A stretch of 42,493 bases of DNA from Microcoleus sp. bin38.metabat.b11b12b14.051 (GCF_013299165.1 NZ_JAAFKD010000027.1:1-42493); one strand, 5' to 3'; shown: positions 1 to 8,913, numbered from the stretch's first letter. Notes: generated by a model not told the origin, from the letters alone. Made by a program: numbers and translations.

Positions 1-180
1 TTGGAAAAAACCCGGTTTCTGGGCCCCCGCCACCCAGCAAAGAAACCGGGTTTTTGCCCGAATCTGTGGGTTGTAGGGAAGTATTTTGGAAAAAACCCGG
101 TTTCTGGCACACCGCGATCGACTTTTGGACAAATGTGCGATCGACTTTTGGGAAACGGGCGATCGGGCGATCGAAAAACA
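1..180. repeat. Dispersed palindromic repeat with GAAACCCGGTTTC ends
   Basis: The stretch carries several copies of the palindrome GAAACCCGGTTTC or its half sites (around 8-20, 41-55 and 93-105). The part from about 41 to 107 is a longer element: an AAACCGGG end, a roughly 40-base middle and a CCCGGTTTC end. Recognisable relatives lie at 811-868 and, inside a coding region, at 1299-1366. An open frame runs through it into the next gene, but it reads only repeat and is not taken as coding. Confidence 0.75.
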
Positions 181-210
181 GTGTCAAATAAGGATAAACT
201 CAAAATAATT

Positions 211-738
211 ATGAGAGTTATTGAAATTACCGAAGCGATCGATCCGCTCGCAGAATATGCAAATAGTCAAGAGCCAATTATGTTGACTCGCAACGGACAA
301 ATCATCGCAGCCTTAATGCCATTTGCCCGCAATCCAGAAACAGACGAACTTCCTTCTAATGTGCAGGAAGCGATCGAGCAACTATCCTTATCCGAAGAAA
401 GTGCGAGCGCCCGTTCCCGCCAACAAACAGAATTAGCAACAACCTTTTACCAGTTAGTCGAACAATGGAAAACCGAAACTCGCGGCATTTCATCCACCGA
501 ACAACTGTCATTGCATCCAGCCTATCAGCAAATTATTGGCATGGGGCCCGATGTAATTCCGTTATTGTTGCGAGAAATTGAAAAAAAATCCGGTCGCTGG
601 TTTTGGGCGCTCAAAGCAATTAGTCGTGAAGAACCAGTAACGCCGGAACAGCAGGGAAAAACAAAAGAAACGATTGCAGCTTGGTTAAATTGGGGCAGAG
701 AGAAAGGTTACAAATGGACAGAATATGTCGCTAATTAA
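211..738 (+). CDS. Phd/YefM-like N-terminus fused to a conserved cyanobacterial hypothetical domain
   Basis: The protein has 175 residues. Residues 1-38 (MRVIEITEAI through the LTRNGQIIAALMP segment) look like the DNA-binding N-terminus of Phd/YefM-type antitoxins, where a prevent-host-death fold is followed by a 'R-NG--IA-L-P' strand. A charged linker (40-70) follows, then residues 78-165 with the blocks HPAYQQIIGMG, VIPLLL and WFWALKAI, which from memory recur in cyanobacterial hypothetical proteins without a known function. The ATG at 211 is chosen because the frame upstream to base 1 is made of repeat sequence; no convincing ribosome site is seen (AAGGA at 190-194 is too far). No toxin gene follows directly. 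Antitoxin or regulator is an inference from the first domain only. Confidence 0.7.
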   Translation: MRVIEITEAIDPLAEYANSQEPIMLTRNGQIIAALMPFARNPETDELPSNVQEAIEQLSLSEESASARSRQQTELATTFYQLVEQWKTETRGISSTEQLSLHPAYQQIIGMGPDVIPLLLREIEKKSGRWFWALKAISREEPVTPEQQGKTKETIAAWLNWGREKGYKWTEYVAN

Positions 739-891
739 AAAATACGAATCTTCAACCCACGGAGGTGGGTTTCGTTTGTGTAGACGCGGTTTCAACCGCC
801 GTCTCTTCTGGGTTTTTACCTAATCTGTGCGCGAAAACGAAGGATTATCGAAAAAACCCGGTTTCTGACAACTGAAAAGTTTGATAAATTA
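739..891. repeat. Two dispersed repeats: GACGCGGTTTCAACC type and CCCGGTTTC type
   Basis: Bases 753-806 hold the motif 'GTAGACGCGGTTTCAACCGC' preceded by a small ACCCACGGAGGTGGGT hairpin; the same motif is tandemly repeated at 38451-38582. Bases 811-868 are a relative of the element at 41-107. No gene is visible. Confidence 0.7.
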
Positions 892-1704
892 ATGACAGAT
901 CAGATCGATCGACCTTATGCCACAGTCATACTCGCGATCAGTGCCGATGGTAAGATTGCAGATAAAGTGCGATCGCCCGCGAGATTCGGTTCAGCTAACG
1001 ACAAAGCCCACCTCGAACAACAAGTCGCAGCAAACGATGCTGTTTTGTTCGGCAACGGCACTTTACAAGCCTATGGAACGACGATGCGAGTGATTTCGCC
1101 GGATTTGCTCAAACAGCGGGAACTCGCCGGGAAGCCACCACAACCCGTGCAAATTGTGTGTTCGCGATCGCGCCAATTTGACCCAAACTTGCGATTTTTC
1201 CAGCAACCGGTGCCGCGATGGCTGTTGACTGCGAAGCCTGGAAAAGATGAGAAAATTGTCAAGTTTCAATCTCATGATTTGCCGACTCCGACTGGAGAAA
1301 CCGGGTTTTTTCCTGAATCTATCGGTTGTGATGCGTCTTTTCTGGAAAAAAACCCGGTTTGTGGGCCTTCATGCGTCAGTCCTAAGTTCGATCGCACTAT
1401 CTATGCTAAAACCACGGATGGAGAGATTGATTGGATTGATGCGTTTCAACAGTTAGCCAGCTTGGGTATCCAACGGTTGGCGATTTTGGGCGGGGGAACA
1501 CTGGTAGCGTCTGTGCTGGCTGCGGGCTTGATAGACGAACTTTGGCTGACGGTGTGCCCGTTAATTTTGGGCGGGGTGGATGCGCCAACTCCGGTTGAGG
1601 GAGAGGGTTTTTTGGCGGATTTGGCTCCGAAATTGGAACTTTTGGCGGTTAAACAGGTGGGACAAGAGGTGTTTTTGCATTATAAGGTCGATCGGGCTAA
1701 CTGA
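892..1704 (+). CDS. RibD C-terminal/DHFR-like reductase with in-frame repeat insertion
   Basis: The 270-residue protein belongs to the RibD C-terminal (dihydrofolate-reductase-like) family, which uses NADPH to reduce pyrimidine or pterin-like compounds; in riboflavin synthesis the substrate is the ribosylamino-uracil intermediate. Visible blocks are the opening strand YATVILAISADGKIAD (9-24), DAVLFGNGTLQAYG (49-62), LAILGGGTLVASVLAAGLID (196-215) and LTVCPLILGG (219-228). No N-terminal deaminase domain is present, so the exact substrate is open. Residues of about 131-168 do not fit the family and coincide with a dispersed repeat (1299-1366), apparently absorbed without breaking the frame. The ATG at 892 starts just before the first conserved strand. 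Confidence 0.8.
   Translation: MTDQIDRPYATVILAISADGKIADKVRSPARFGSANDKAHLEQQVAANDAVLFGNGTLQAYGTTMRVISPDLLKQRELAGKPPQPVQIVCSRSRQFDPNLRFFQQPVPRWLLTAKPGKDEKIVKFQSHDLPTPTGETGFFPESIGCDASFLEKNPVCGPSCVSPKFDRTIYAKTTDGEIDWIDAFQQLASLGIQRLAILGGGTLVASVLAAGLIDELWLTVCPLILGGVDAPTPVEGEGFLADLAPKLELLAVKQVGQEVFLHYKVDRAN
1299..1366. repeat. Dispersed CCCGGTTTC element inside a coding region
   Basis: It opens with AAACCGGGTTTTTTCC, has a middle containing GAATCTATCGGTTGTG, and closes with GGAAAAAAACCCGGTTTGTGG. The intergenic copy at 41-107 reads the same layout (GAAACCGGGTTTTTGCCCG, GAATCTGTGGGTTGTAG, GGAAAAAACCCGGTTTCTGG). It lies fully within the reductase gene and is translated. Confidence 0.8.
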
Positions 1705-2210
1705 AGCTCAAACGTACTCCGAGACTAGGGTTTGACGATTAAGCCCTCCGATCCCCCCTAGCCCACAAGAGGCGCTCAAAGTCCCCCTTCTTAAGGGAGA
1801 TTTAGGGGGATCTGGCCTAGGATAAAAGCGAGATTTGTCTGGTTTCAAGGTTCAGTTGACACCAATTGCCCTTCAGCTTTCCTAGCGATAGAATAATTGT
1901 ATTAAATTGTGCCACAGGTGAGGGAAGAGAAGAGTTTTTAACCGCAGAGGGCGCAGAGGGCGCAGAGGGAAGAGTGTTGGGAGGGTTTTGGATCGTGCGC
2001 CTCATCCTGTCGTAAAAAATCCTCTCATCCCTCCCCTCTCTGCGCCAAGAGCGCTCTCTGCGGTAAAATCCTCTTAATCTCTATTTCACGTCCTTGTAAT
2101 CCACCCCATAACTCGTATCTCTTCCAGTCAAAGTCTCCAAAGTTTGTCTCGTTTTACTCGGAGTGTATTAACTTAAATGAAGTTCGATCGCTCTACGCAC
2201 AAATCTCCCT
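1705..2210. repeat. Intergenic region with several dispersed repeats
   Basis: Bases 1745-1812 are a 'CCCCCTAG...AAGTCCCCCTTCTTAAGGG...TTAGGGGGATC' palindromic repeat with relatives near 14170, 19830 and 27380. Bases 1936-1968 are the AACCGCAGAGGGCGCAGAGG repeat, found again at 4474-4502. No open reading frame that looks like a protein is visible. Confidence 0.6.
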
Positions 2211-3401
2211 ATGCTGAAACAGCCAAAGACTCAACAATATTCTGTAGCCTGGATTAGCAAACTAGCAGACATCCCGCAAGCCTCCTGGGATGCCTTGGCG
2301 ATGCCGCTAAAAACTCCTTTTATGGAATGGGATTGGCTAAACAATCTTGAAATCTCGGGTAGCGCGTCAGGTAAAACTGGTTGGCTACCGCATCACTTGA
2401 CTGTGTGGCGCGATAAACAGTTGATTGCTTGCGCGCCACTTTATGTCAAAAGCCACAGCTACGGCGAATTTGTGTTTGACAATCAATGGGCAGATTTAGC
2501 TCAGCGTTTGGGTATAGAATATTATCCGAAGTTGATGGGAATGACTCCGTTTACTCCTGCTGAAGGCTATCGGTTTTTGATTGCACCGGGGGAAGATGAG
2601 GATGAGTTAACGGGAGTTATGGTAAGTGCGATCGACCATTTTTGCGATCGCCACAACATCTCTGGTTGCAATTTCCTGTATGTCGATCCAGAATGGCGGC
2701 AGCGCATGGAAAACCACGGTTTTAGCGCTTGGCTGCACCACAGCTATGTCTGGCAAAATCAAGATTATCAAAATTTTGACGGTTATTTAGGCGCTTTTAA
2801 TGCTAATCAGCGCCGCAATATTAAGCGCGAACGCAAGGCTGTTGATAAAGCCGGTTTGTTGCTCAAAACGCTGACTGGTGATGAAATTCCCCAACCGATG
2901 TTTGGTCAAATGTATGCTTTTTATGAGAATACTTGCGATAAGTTTGGTTGGTGGGGTAGCAAGTATCTGACTAAGCAGTTTTTTGAACAGTTGCATGACA
3001 ATTATCGCGATCGCGTTTTGTTTGTTGCCGCCTACGATAAGGAAGATGACAGACAGCCTGTGGGTATGTCTTTTTGTTTGTATAAGGGCGATCGACTTTA
3101 CGGACGTTATTGGGGCAGTTTGCAGGAAATTGACTGTTTGCACTTCGATGCTTGTTATTATACGCCGATCCAATGGGCGATCGATCGTGGCATCAAAACT
3201 TTCGATCCGGGTGCGGGCGGGCGGCACAAAAAACGGCGCGGTTTTCCAGCAATGCCTAACTACAGTTTGCACAGATTTTACAACAATCGTCTGTCGCAAA
3301 TTCTTAAGTCTTATATCGGTCAAATCAATGAAAGGGAACAGGAGGAAATTGATTTAGTTAATCAGGCTTTGCCTTTTTCTCAGGATGATGCTTCGGATTA
3401 G
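2211..3401 (+). CDS. DUF482/COG3146-type GNAT-fold acyltransferase
   Basis: The 396-residue protein matches the DUF482 (COG3146, 'peptidogalycan biosynthesis/recognition') family of FemAB-like double GNAT-fold proteins. Visible family features are FMEWDWLNNLE near the start (37-47), HHLTVWRDKQLIACAPLYVKSHSYGEFVFD, the FNANQRRNIKRERK block around 197-210, and the C-terminal GAGGRHKKRRGF and PNYSLHRFYN motifs. Length is normal for the family. Most members lack an assayed function; transfer of an acyl or aminoacyl group is inferred from the fold. It stands alone; the gene behind it is on the other strand after a repeat array. Confidence 0.85.
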   Translation: MLKQPKTQQYSVAWISKLADIPQASWDALAMPLKTPFMEWDWLNNLEISGSASGKTGWLPHHLTVWRDKQLIACAPLYVKSHSYGEFVFDNQWADLAQRLGIEYYPKLMGMTPFTPAEGYRFLIAPGEDEDELTGVMVSAIDHFCDRHNISGCNFLYVDPEWRQRMENHGFSAWLHHSYVWQNQDYQNFDGYLGAFNANQRRNIKRERKAVDKAGLLLKTLTGDEIPQPMFGQMYAFYENTCDKFGWWGSKYLTKQFFEQLHDNYRDRVLFVAAYDKEDDRQPVGMSFCLYKGDRLYGRYWGSLQEIDCLHFDACYYTPIQWAIDRGIKTFDPGAGGRHKKRRGFPAMPNYSLHRFYNNRLSQILKSYIGQINEREQEEIDLVNQALPFSQDDASD

Positions 3402-3410
3402 TCCGTGTTT

Positions 3411-3753
3411 GTAGTGAGGACTTCAGTCCTTTCTTGATGGAGGAAGAAGGACTGAAGTCCTCACTACGAACCTGTCCATGTTTGTAGTGAGGACTTCAGT
3501 CCTTTCTTGACGGAGGAAGAAGGACTGAACTCCTCACTACGAACCTGTGTTTGTAGTGAGGAGTTTAGTCTTTTATTGACGGAGGAAGAAGGACTGAAGT
3601 CCTCACTACGAACCTGTTTTTGTAGTGAGGGCTTTAGTCCTTTCTTGATGGATGAAGAAGGACTGAAGTCCTCACTACGAACCTGTTTTTGTAGTGAGGG
3701 CTTTAGTCCTTTCTTGATGGATGAAGAAGGACTGAAGTCCTCACTACGAACCT
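3411..3753. repeat. Five tandem hairpin units of the GTAGTGAGGACT family
   Basis: Five units begin at 3411, 3484, 3553, 3622 and 3691 (spacing 73, 69, 69, 69). Each is a hairpin: GTAGTGAGGACTTCAGTCC, a loop of about 20 bases, then GGACTGAAGTCCTCACTAC. Because 69 is a multiple of three, an open frame with 23-residue repeats runs through, but it is not a gene. The family recurs at 6069-6467, 9119-9176, 19507-19577 and 37056-37117. Confidence 0.9.
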
Positions 3754-3759
3754 TATGAT

Positions 3760-4338
3760 TTAATTCAAGAATACTCGCCCGTCTTCTTGGATTTCTAGCG
3801 ATTTTGTATCGGCGCCCAAATCAGTTGTCGCGCCGAAACTGACTTGCAACATTCCTGGTGTTGCGGTGGCTTGTGTGCGAACTAGCAACAATCCGCCGTC
3901 TGGACGCTGGTAGGTGAGGGTAATTGGCACTTTGATGTTTTTGAGCACCATTTCCGATTGTTCGCCTAGAGTGCGCGGTGGAGTCACGCCAACGACTTGA
4001 TAATTGATGACTGCATTGGTGCTATTCACCAGTTTAATTACTACCGTGCCTTCTGCTGGCGTCACTCGCCCACTTGGCATCGGGAAGCGGGGAGGCGCGT
4101 CTGTTGTCGGTTTTTCTGTTGTTGGTTTTGAGGGCATCCCGCTGGGGCTGGGACTGACGGTGGGACTCGGTTCGCCCACGGGCTTTCCAGCGGGCATGGT
4201 TTCGGGTTGGGAAACGGGTTTTCCTTGTTGGGGCGGGGGGCCGCCGGCTTGGGAAAGTGTCGCGAGAGTGACGAGTAAACCCCCGCAGGTGGCTGCTAGC
4301 AAGCTGATTTTTTTGAACGGTAGATTGTGGCGAAACAT
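3760..4338 (-). CDS. Secreted proline-rich hypothetical protein
   Basis: The 192-residue product starts MFRHNLPFKK, followed by a hydrophobic stretch (11-29) and a likely signal peptidase site after SQA (31). Residues 33-95 are rich in Pro, Ser, Thr and Lys, typical of a flexible periplasmic linker. Residues 98-185 (AEGTVVIKLVNSTNAVINYQ ...) look like a small beta-sandwich domain, ending in ADTKSLEIQEDGRVFLN. The ATG at 4338 is chosen over one 15 bases upstream because GAGGAG lies seven bases before it. I do not recognise a named family; an exported envelope protein is the most that can be said. Confidence 0.75.
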   Translation of the reverse strand: MFRHNLPFKKISLLAATCGGLLVTLATLSQAGGPPPQQGKPVSQPETMPAGKPVGEPSPTVSPSPSGMPSKPTTEKPTTDAPPRFPMPSGRVTPAEGTVVIKLVNSTNAVINYQVVGVTPPRTLGEQSEMVLKNIKVPITLTYQRPDGGLLLVRTQATATPGMLQVSFGATTDLGADTKSLEIQEDGRVFLN

Positions 4339-4640
4339 AAAATAACTCCTCACAAGTTCGATCGAGATTTTCTAACAAATAGCATGGTAATCTATGGCGG
4401 AAATGAATTTAAATAGCTGAGTTTGGGCGCAAGGTTGAAAGAATCAGGGTTTGAGGGATAGATTTTTTTTATTAACCGCAGAGGGCGCAGAGGGCGCAGA
4501 GGAAGAAGGGAAGCGAGAAATTTTAGAGGCTGATTGATGTCATTGCGAGGTACGAAGCAATCGCAGGATCTGTTTTTCATCGTTTCTACCTAAGTCCTGT
4601 TTTTTTATTAACCGGAAAGAAAAAGAGAAAGAGACGAATG
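4339..4640. repeat. Intergenic region with GCAGAGGGCGCAGAGG and CATTGCGAGG repeats
   Basis: Bases 4474-4502 hold the AACCGCAGAGGGCGCAGAGG repeat. Bases 4539-4576 hold 'GTCATTGCGAGGTACGAAGC', related to 15822-15873. No coding signal is visible. Confidence 0.55.
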
Positions 4641-6005
4641 TTAGAGGCGAATTTCTGCTGATTTGTGGGCGGGAAGGGTGACGGTAACAGCGGTTCCCCG
4701 ATCGACTTGGCTGTCAATTCGGATTTGGCCACGGTGGTTTTCGACGATGGCTTTGGCTATGGCTAATCCTAAACCGGAACCGGCGGCGCTGCGGTGGGTG
4801 CGGGCGGGATCGGCGCGGTAAAATCGATCGAACAAATTTGGTAATGCTTCTGCGGCAATCCCAATACCGGTGTCTGTTACTTTGATTTGCAGGGCTGGAT
4901 TTAAGATCGCTGAATTTCTTTTGTTTTTAGCTGCAAGCTGCAATTCTACTTGAATTTCGCCACCCGATGGCGTGTACTGCACGGCGTTGCTGACAAGATT
5001 GGTAAACAGTCGCGCTAGTTGATCCCAGTCGCCCAAAACGGTAAAGTTATTTTCAGCGTCGGACGAATCGACGATTTCCAAAGCAAGAGAGAGATTTTGG
5101 GTAAGCGCGATCGCCTGTTGTTCTTCAATTACTTCCATCAACAAAGCATCGAGTGGCACATCAACCCACTGCTGCTGCACGATTCCGCTGTCTTGTCTGG
5201 CTAAAAACAGCAAATCGTCAACCAACCGCCCCAAACGGCGCGTCAGGCGTTCGATAACCTGTAGCTGTTGGTGTTGCTGCGGTTCGATATCCGGTTCCGC
5301 TAAAGCGACTTGCACGTTTGTTTGAATAGTGGCGATCGGATTTCTGAGTTCATGGGAAGCATCCGCGGTAAACTGTTTGAGGCGACTATAGGATTCTCGC
5401 ACAGGTGCGATCGCCAATCCCGACAGCAACCAACCAATCGCCGCCACGCAAATTAAAGTTAAACTCGCACCCAGTATCAAATCTAAAATTAATTGGCGAA
5501 TCGGTTTTGTCACTTCAAACCAGGGATGACTGACTCGCAAATATCCCAAAACTTGGCGGCCGATTTCCACTCGCTGCGTCACTTGTCTGACAGAATAGTT
5601 TTGATCTGACTGCAACTTATTTTTAATTACCCAAACTGTTTCGCCGGTGCGGTTAGCGTGAATCGGAATATTCAGCGGTTCCGACAAAGTAGACCACAGC
5701 AACTCACCCGTAGGACTAAACCATTCTAGATCGATGTGGTCGTCTTCTACGGCATCGCTGCTATCTCTAAAACTGGCTTGAATATTAACTTGCGATTTAG
5801 TTTTAGTTCCAGGTTTAGCGGAAGTTAGCGGTTCGATGACGAGAGTTCGCTCAACTATTTCGACAACGTGATTGAGAGTGTCGTCAATGCGATCGATCAA
5901 TGTATTGCGAACGTAAAAGTAGAAACCCGTGGCAAATACCAGTAACAACACGGCGGTAACAGCAGTGTACCAAATAGCAAGGCGGCGGCGAGTAGTTTGA
6001 AACAT
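4641..6005 (-). CDS. Membrane sensor histidine kinase
   Basis: The 454-residue protein has a transmembrane helix at about 12-32, a periplasmic sensor region (33-170), a second helix at about 172-196 and a cytoplasmic kinase. The phosphoacceptor histidine is H218 in FTADASHELRNPIAT, the N box is NLVSNAVQYTPSGG (336-349), G1 is DTGIGIA (378-384) and G2 is GSGLGLAI (409-416). The junction between helix 2 and the H box is too short for a full HAMP domain. All catalytic boxes are intact. No response regulator gene lies beside it; upstream is a repeat array. The stimulus cannot be read from the sequence. The ATG at 6005 starts the positively charged TTRRRLAIWY leader. Confidence 0.92.
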   Translation of the reverse strand: MFQTTRRRLAIWYTAVTAVLLLVFATGFYFYVRNTLIDRIDDTLNHVVEIVERTLVIEPLTSAKPGTKTKSQVNIQASFRDSSDAVEDDHIDLEWFSPTGELLWSTLSEPLNIPIHANRTGETVWVIKNKLQSDQNYSVRQVTQRVEIGRQVLGYLRVSHPWFEVTKPIRQLILDLILGASLTLICVAAIGWLLSGLAIAPVRESYSRLKQFTADASHELRNPIATIQTNVQVALAEPDIEPQQHQQLQVIERLTRRLGRLVDDLLFLARQDSGIVQQQWVDVPLDALLMEVIEEQQAIALTQNLSLALEIVDSSDAENNFTVLGDWDQLARLFTNLVSNAVQYTPSGGEIQVELQLAAKNKRNSAILNPALQIKVTDTGIGIAAEALPNLFDRFYRADPARTHRSAAGSGLGLAIAKAIVENHRGQIRIDSQVDRGTAVTVTLPAHKSAEIRL

Positions 6006-6068
6006 GGGGAATTTGGTAATTGGTAATTGGTAATTGGTAATATCATGTGCTGTAAACTACCCGCGATC

Positions 6069-6467
6069 AAAAAGGTTCGTAGTGAGGACTTTAGTCCTTC
6101 TAATAGATGCGGACTAAAGTCCTCACTACAAACCAAATTTCAGGTGAGGACTTTAGTCCTTCTAATAGATGCGGACTAAAGTCCTCACTACAAACCAAAT
6201 TTCAGGTGAGGACTTTAGTCCTTCTCTTCTATATAGATGCGGACTAAAGTCCTCACTACAAACCAAATTTCAGGTGAGGACTTTAGTCCTTCTCTTCTAT
6301 ATAGATGCGGACTAAAGTCCTCACTACAAACCAAATTTCAGGTGAGGACTTTAGTCCTTCTCTTCTATATAGATGCGGACTAAAGTCCTCACTACAAACC
6401 AAATTTCAGGTGAGGACTTTAGTCCTTCTATATAGATGCGGACTAAAGTCCTCACTACAAACCAAAT
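6069..6467. repeat. Six tandem hairpin units of the GTGAGGACTTTAGTCC family
   Basis: Units begin at 6069, 6142, 6204, 6272, 6340 and 6408; the later ones have a 68-base period. Each pairs GTGAGGACTTTAGTCC with GGACTAAAGTCCTCAC. The spacer differs by an optional TCTTCTATATA block, so units expanded by copying of two variants. They lie directly upstream of the sensor kinase gene. Confidence 0.9.
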
Positions 6468-6548
6468 TCCATGCTTGATACTTCAGATAGATGTAGAGCT
6501 AGCTGTTAGCCTGCTACGCTACTGGCTAAACTTTTTAGGTGAACGCCT

Positions 6549-6635
6549 GTGAACAGATTTTTATTCCGATTCGCGATCGGCTTATTAATGGCATCTTTGG
6601 GGACAATCACCTATTTTACCAGCAACCACCTATGA
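6549..6635 (+). CDS. Possible 28-residue membrane peptide or gene remnant
   Basis: A GTG-started frame encodes VNRFLFRFAIGLLMASLGTI followed by TYFTSNHL and a stop. The layout, a short basic start then one hydrophobic helix ending in ITYFTS, resembles the N-terminus of cyanobacterial membrane-associated M48-type peptidases, from memory. It may be the leftover start of such a gene or a genuine small membrane protein. No strong ribosome site is visible. Low certainty. Confidence 0.25.
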   Translation: MNRFLFRFAIGLLMASLGTITYFTSNHL

Positions 6636-6942
6636 GTCATCCCCTAAAATAAAAACAAGATAGTCATTTCGAGCAACCAAACAATCGTATAATCTATTTT
6701 TATGCTATTTTATCGCCACGGCATATTCAGTCAATAATCTAGAAATAAATATGATATTTTTCCTGTCAATAATAAGCATCATCACAAATTACCACAGAAT
6801 AACCATTAGCTGACCAACTATTAACGACTATAACACTATTCTCTTATTCCCTTCCTTCGTGTCCTTCGCGTCTTCGCGGTTCGTTTTCGATCGCAAATCC
6901 ATGCAACCCAGCTAACCGAACAAATCGAGTGAGGAAATCCGA

Positions 6943-6972
6943 TTGACAGTAATCGGTATTTAATGACAAAAT
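6943..6972 (+). promoter_or_regulatory. Candidate sigma-70-type promoter for ftsH
   Basis: A perfect -35 box TTGACA lies at 6943-6948; an 18-base spacer leads to CAAAAT (6967-6972) as a poor -10 box. It is about 45 bases before the start codon. The -35 is good and the -10 weak, so this is tentative. Confidence 0.3.
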
Positions 6973-7014
6973 AAATGAATAAAAGTAGTTTAAATTAAAG
7001 GAAGACCGTTATCA

Positions 7015-8889
7015 ATGGCAATTAAAGACCAGCCCCAACCACCTCGTTTTAGACAAATTAGCAGTATTTTGTTATTGCTATCAAGTTTGTTTTTGCTAGC
7101 CAACATCTTTTTGCCCAATGTATTCGGGCCGCAAATTCCCCAAGTACCTTACAGTTTGTTTGTCCACCAAGTTCAAGAACAGGATGTAGTTCGAGCTTCC
7201 GTCGGTCAAAATGAAATTCGTTATCAACTCAAAGGTGAAGGCGACAAACTTGGCCAAGTGCTTTCAACTACGCCGATTTTTGACCTGGAATTGCCTAAAC
7301 TTTTAGAAGAAAAAGGCGTTGAGTTTGCGGCAACTCCTCCGTCAAAAAATGGCTGGATCGGTAGTGTTTTAAGCTGGGTGATTCCGCCACTGATTTTTGT
7401 AGCGATTTTTCAATTTTTCATGAACCGCAACGGTGGCGGGCCACAGGGTGCGCTGTCGATCGGCAAAAGTAAGGCTAAGGTCTACGTCGAAGGCGAATCG
7501 GCGAAGATTACTTTTGCTGACGTAGCCGGAGTAGAAGAGGCTAAAACTGAATTAGTCGAAGTTGTGGAATTCCTGAAAACTCCCGACAAATATACCGCCA
7601 TCGGCGCGCGAATTCCGAAGGGCGTGCTGTTAGTCGGGCCTCCGGGAACTGGCAAAACTTTGTTAGCAAAGGCTGTGGCTGGTGAAGCTGGCGTGCCATT
7701 TTTCAGCATCTCCGGTTCGGAGTTTGTAGAACTATTTGTCGGTGTCGGTTCTGCGAGAGTTCGAGATTTATTCGAGCAGGCGAAGAAACAGGCTCCTTGT
7801 ATCATCTTTATTGATGAATTGGATGCGATCGGCAAATCTCGCAGCAGCAATGGAATGTTTGGCGGTAATGATGAACGTGAACAAACTCTCAATCAACTGT
7901 TAACTGAAATGGACGGTTTTGCTGTGGGTAATACTACGGTAATTGTGCTAGCTGCTACTAACCGCCCAGAAAGTTTGGATGCTGCTTTGTTGCGCCCGGG
8001 CCGTTTCGATCGCCAAGTTTTAGTCGATCGCCCGGATTTATCTGGCCGCGAAGCAATTTTGAACATTCACTCTCAAAAAGTCAAGTTAGGCCCAGATATT
8101 AACTTGAAGGAAGTTGCCACTCGCACCCCCGGTTTTTCGGGCGCAGATTTGGCAAATTTGGTCAATGAAGCTGCCTTGCTGGCTGCGCGCAACAAGCGCC
8201 TCGCTGTGGCGCAGGAAGACTTCTTTGAGGCATTTGAGCGCGTTGTAGCTGGCTTGGAAAAGAAGAGCCGGGTGCTCAACGAGAAAGAGAAGAAGATTGT
8301 GGCTTACCACGAAGTCGGGCACGCGATGGTGGGTGCTGTGATGGCCGGTGGTGGCGAAGTGTCGAAAATCTCGATCGTCCCGCGCGGTATGGCTGCATTG
8401 GGTTACACGTTGCAGGTTCCAACAGAAGACCGTTTCTTGTTGGATGAGTCGGAGTTGCGCGGTCAGATTGCTACACTGCTAGGAGGGCGATCGGCTGAAG
8501 AGGTAGTCTTCGGTAGCATCACTACCGGCGCCTCAAATGACCTGCAAAGAGCGACAGATTTAGCCGAAAGAATGGTCACAACCTACGGTATGAGCAAGGT
8601 TTTGGGGCCTCTAGCCTACGACAAAGGCCAGCAGGCGATGTTCCTCAACGATGGTATGGGAAATGGGCGTCGTGCTGTTAGTGCCCAAACTGCTGAGGCG
8701 ATCGACAAAGAAGTCAAAGATATTGTCGAAACCGCGCACACACAAGCCTTGAATATTCTCAAGGAAAATCGAGAATTGTTAGAAACAATTACCTCGCAAC
8801 TGCTGGAAACTGAGGTGATTGAAGGTAAGAAACTGCACGACTTCCTCACTCAAGTAAAGACTGTAGATCAGGTTTCGGCGGTTGTTTAA
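7015..8889 (+). CDS. ftsH: ATP-dependent zinc metalloprotease FtsH
   Basis: FtsH is a membrane-anchored hexameric AAA+ protease that degrades damaged membrane proteins; in cyanobacteria and chloroplasts FtsH paralogues are central to turnover of photosystem II D1. This 624-residue protein has two N-terminal membrane helices (about 16-36 and 114-136), Walker A GPPGTGKT (208-215), Walker B IIFIDELD (263-270), the second region of homology [20 protein letters not shown] (314-333), and the zinc motif HEVGH (432-436) with a downstream aspartate in [11 protein letters not shown] as third ligand. All catalytic features are intact and length is normal. The ATG is preceded by AAAGGAAG about ten bases upstream. 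Cyanobacteria usually carry four paralogues; which one this is cannot be settled here. Confidence 0.97.
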   Translation: MAIKDQPQPPRFRQISSILLLLSSLFLLANIFLPNVFGPQIPQVPYSLFVHQVQEQDVVRASVGQNEIRYQLKGEGDKLGQVLSTTPIFDLELPKLLEEKGVEFAATPPSKNGWIGSVLSWVIPPLIFVAIFQFFMNRNGGGPQGALSIGKSKAKVYVEGESAKITFADVAGVEEAKTELVEVVEFLKTPDKYTAIGARIPKGVLLVGPPGTGKTLLAKAVAGEAGVPFFSISGSEFVELFVGVGSARVRDLFEQAKKQAPCIIFIDELDAIGKSRSSNGMFGGNDEREQTLNQLLTEMDGFAVGNTTVIVLAATNRPESLDAALLRPGRFDRQVLVDRPDLSGREAILNIHSQKVKLGPDINLKEVATRTPGFSGADLANLVNEAALLAARNKRLAVAQEDFFEAFERVVAGLEKKSRVLNEKEKKIVAYHEVGHAMVGAVMAGGGEVSKISIVPRGMAALGYTLQVPTEDRFLLDESELRGQIATLLGGRSAEEVVFGSITTGASNDLQRATDLAERMVTTYGMSKVLGPLAYDKGQQAMFLNDGMGNGRRAVSAQTAEAIDKEVKDIVETAHTQALNILKENRELLETITSQLLETEVIEGKKLHDFLTQVKTVDQVSAVV

Positions 8890-8913
8890 CAGGGTTTAGT
8901 TAAACCGCAGATG

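Larger units (their letters stand above)
6468..7014. other. AT-rich intergenic region upstream of ftsH
   Basis: Apart from the small frame at 6549-6635, and a fragment 'CTTCGTGTCCTTCGCGTC' near 6855 that is a common dispersed cyanobacterial repeat, I see no gene. The last 80 bases probably contain the ftsH promoter. Confidence 0.5.

Noticed and set aside
1..210. N-terminal extension of the Phd-like gene back to base 1
   Set aside because: It is read from CCCGGTTTC repeats and has no protein character; the Phd-like fold begins at the ATG at 211.
2787..3323. 178-residue minus-strand frame
   Set aside because: It is antisense to the well-supported acyltransferase gene and shows no domain character.
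3507..3758. Plus-strand frame encoding 23-residue repeats
   Set aside because: It only translates the 69-base hairpin array; period divisible by three keeps it open by chance.
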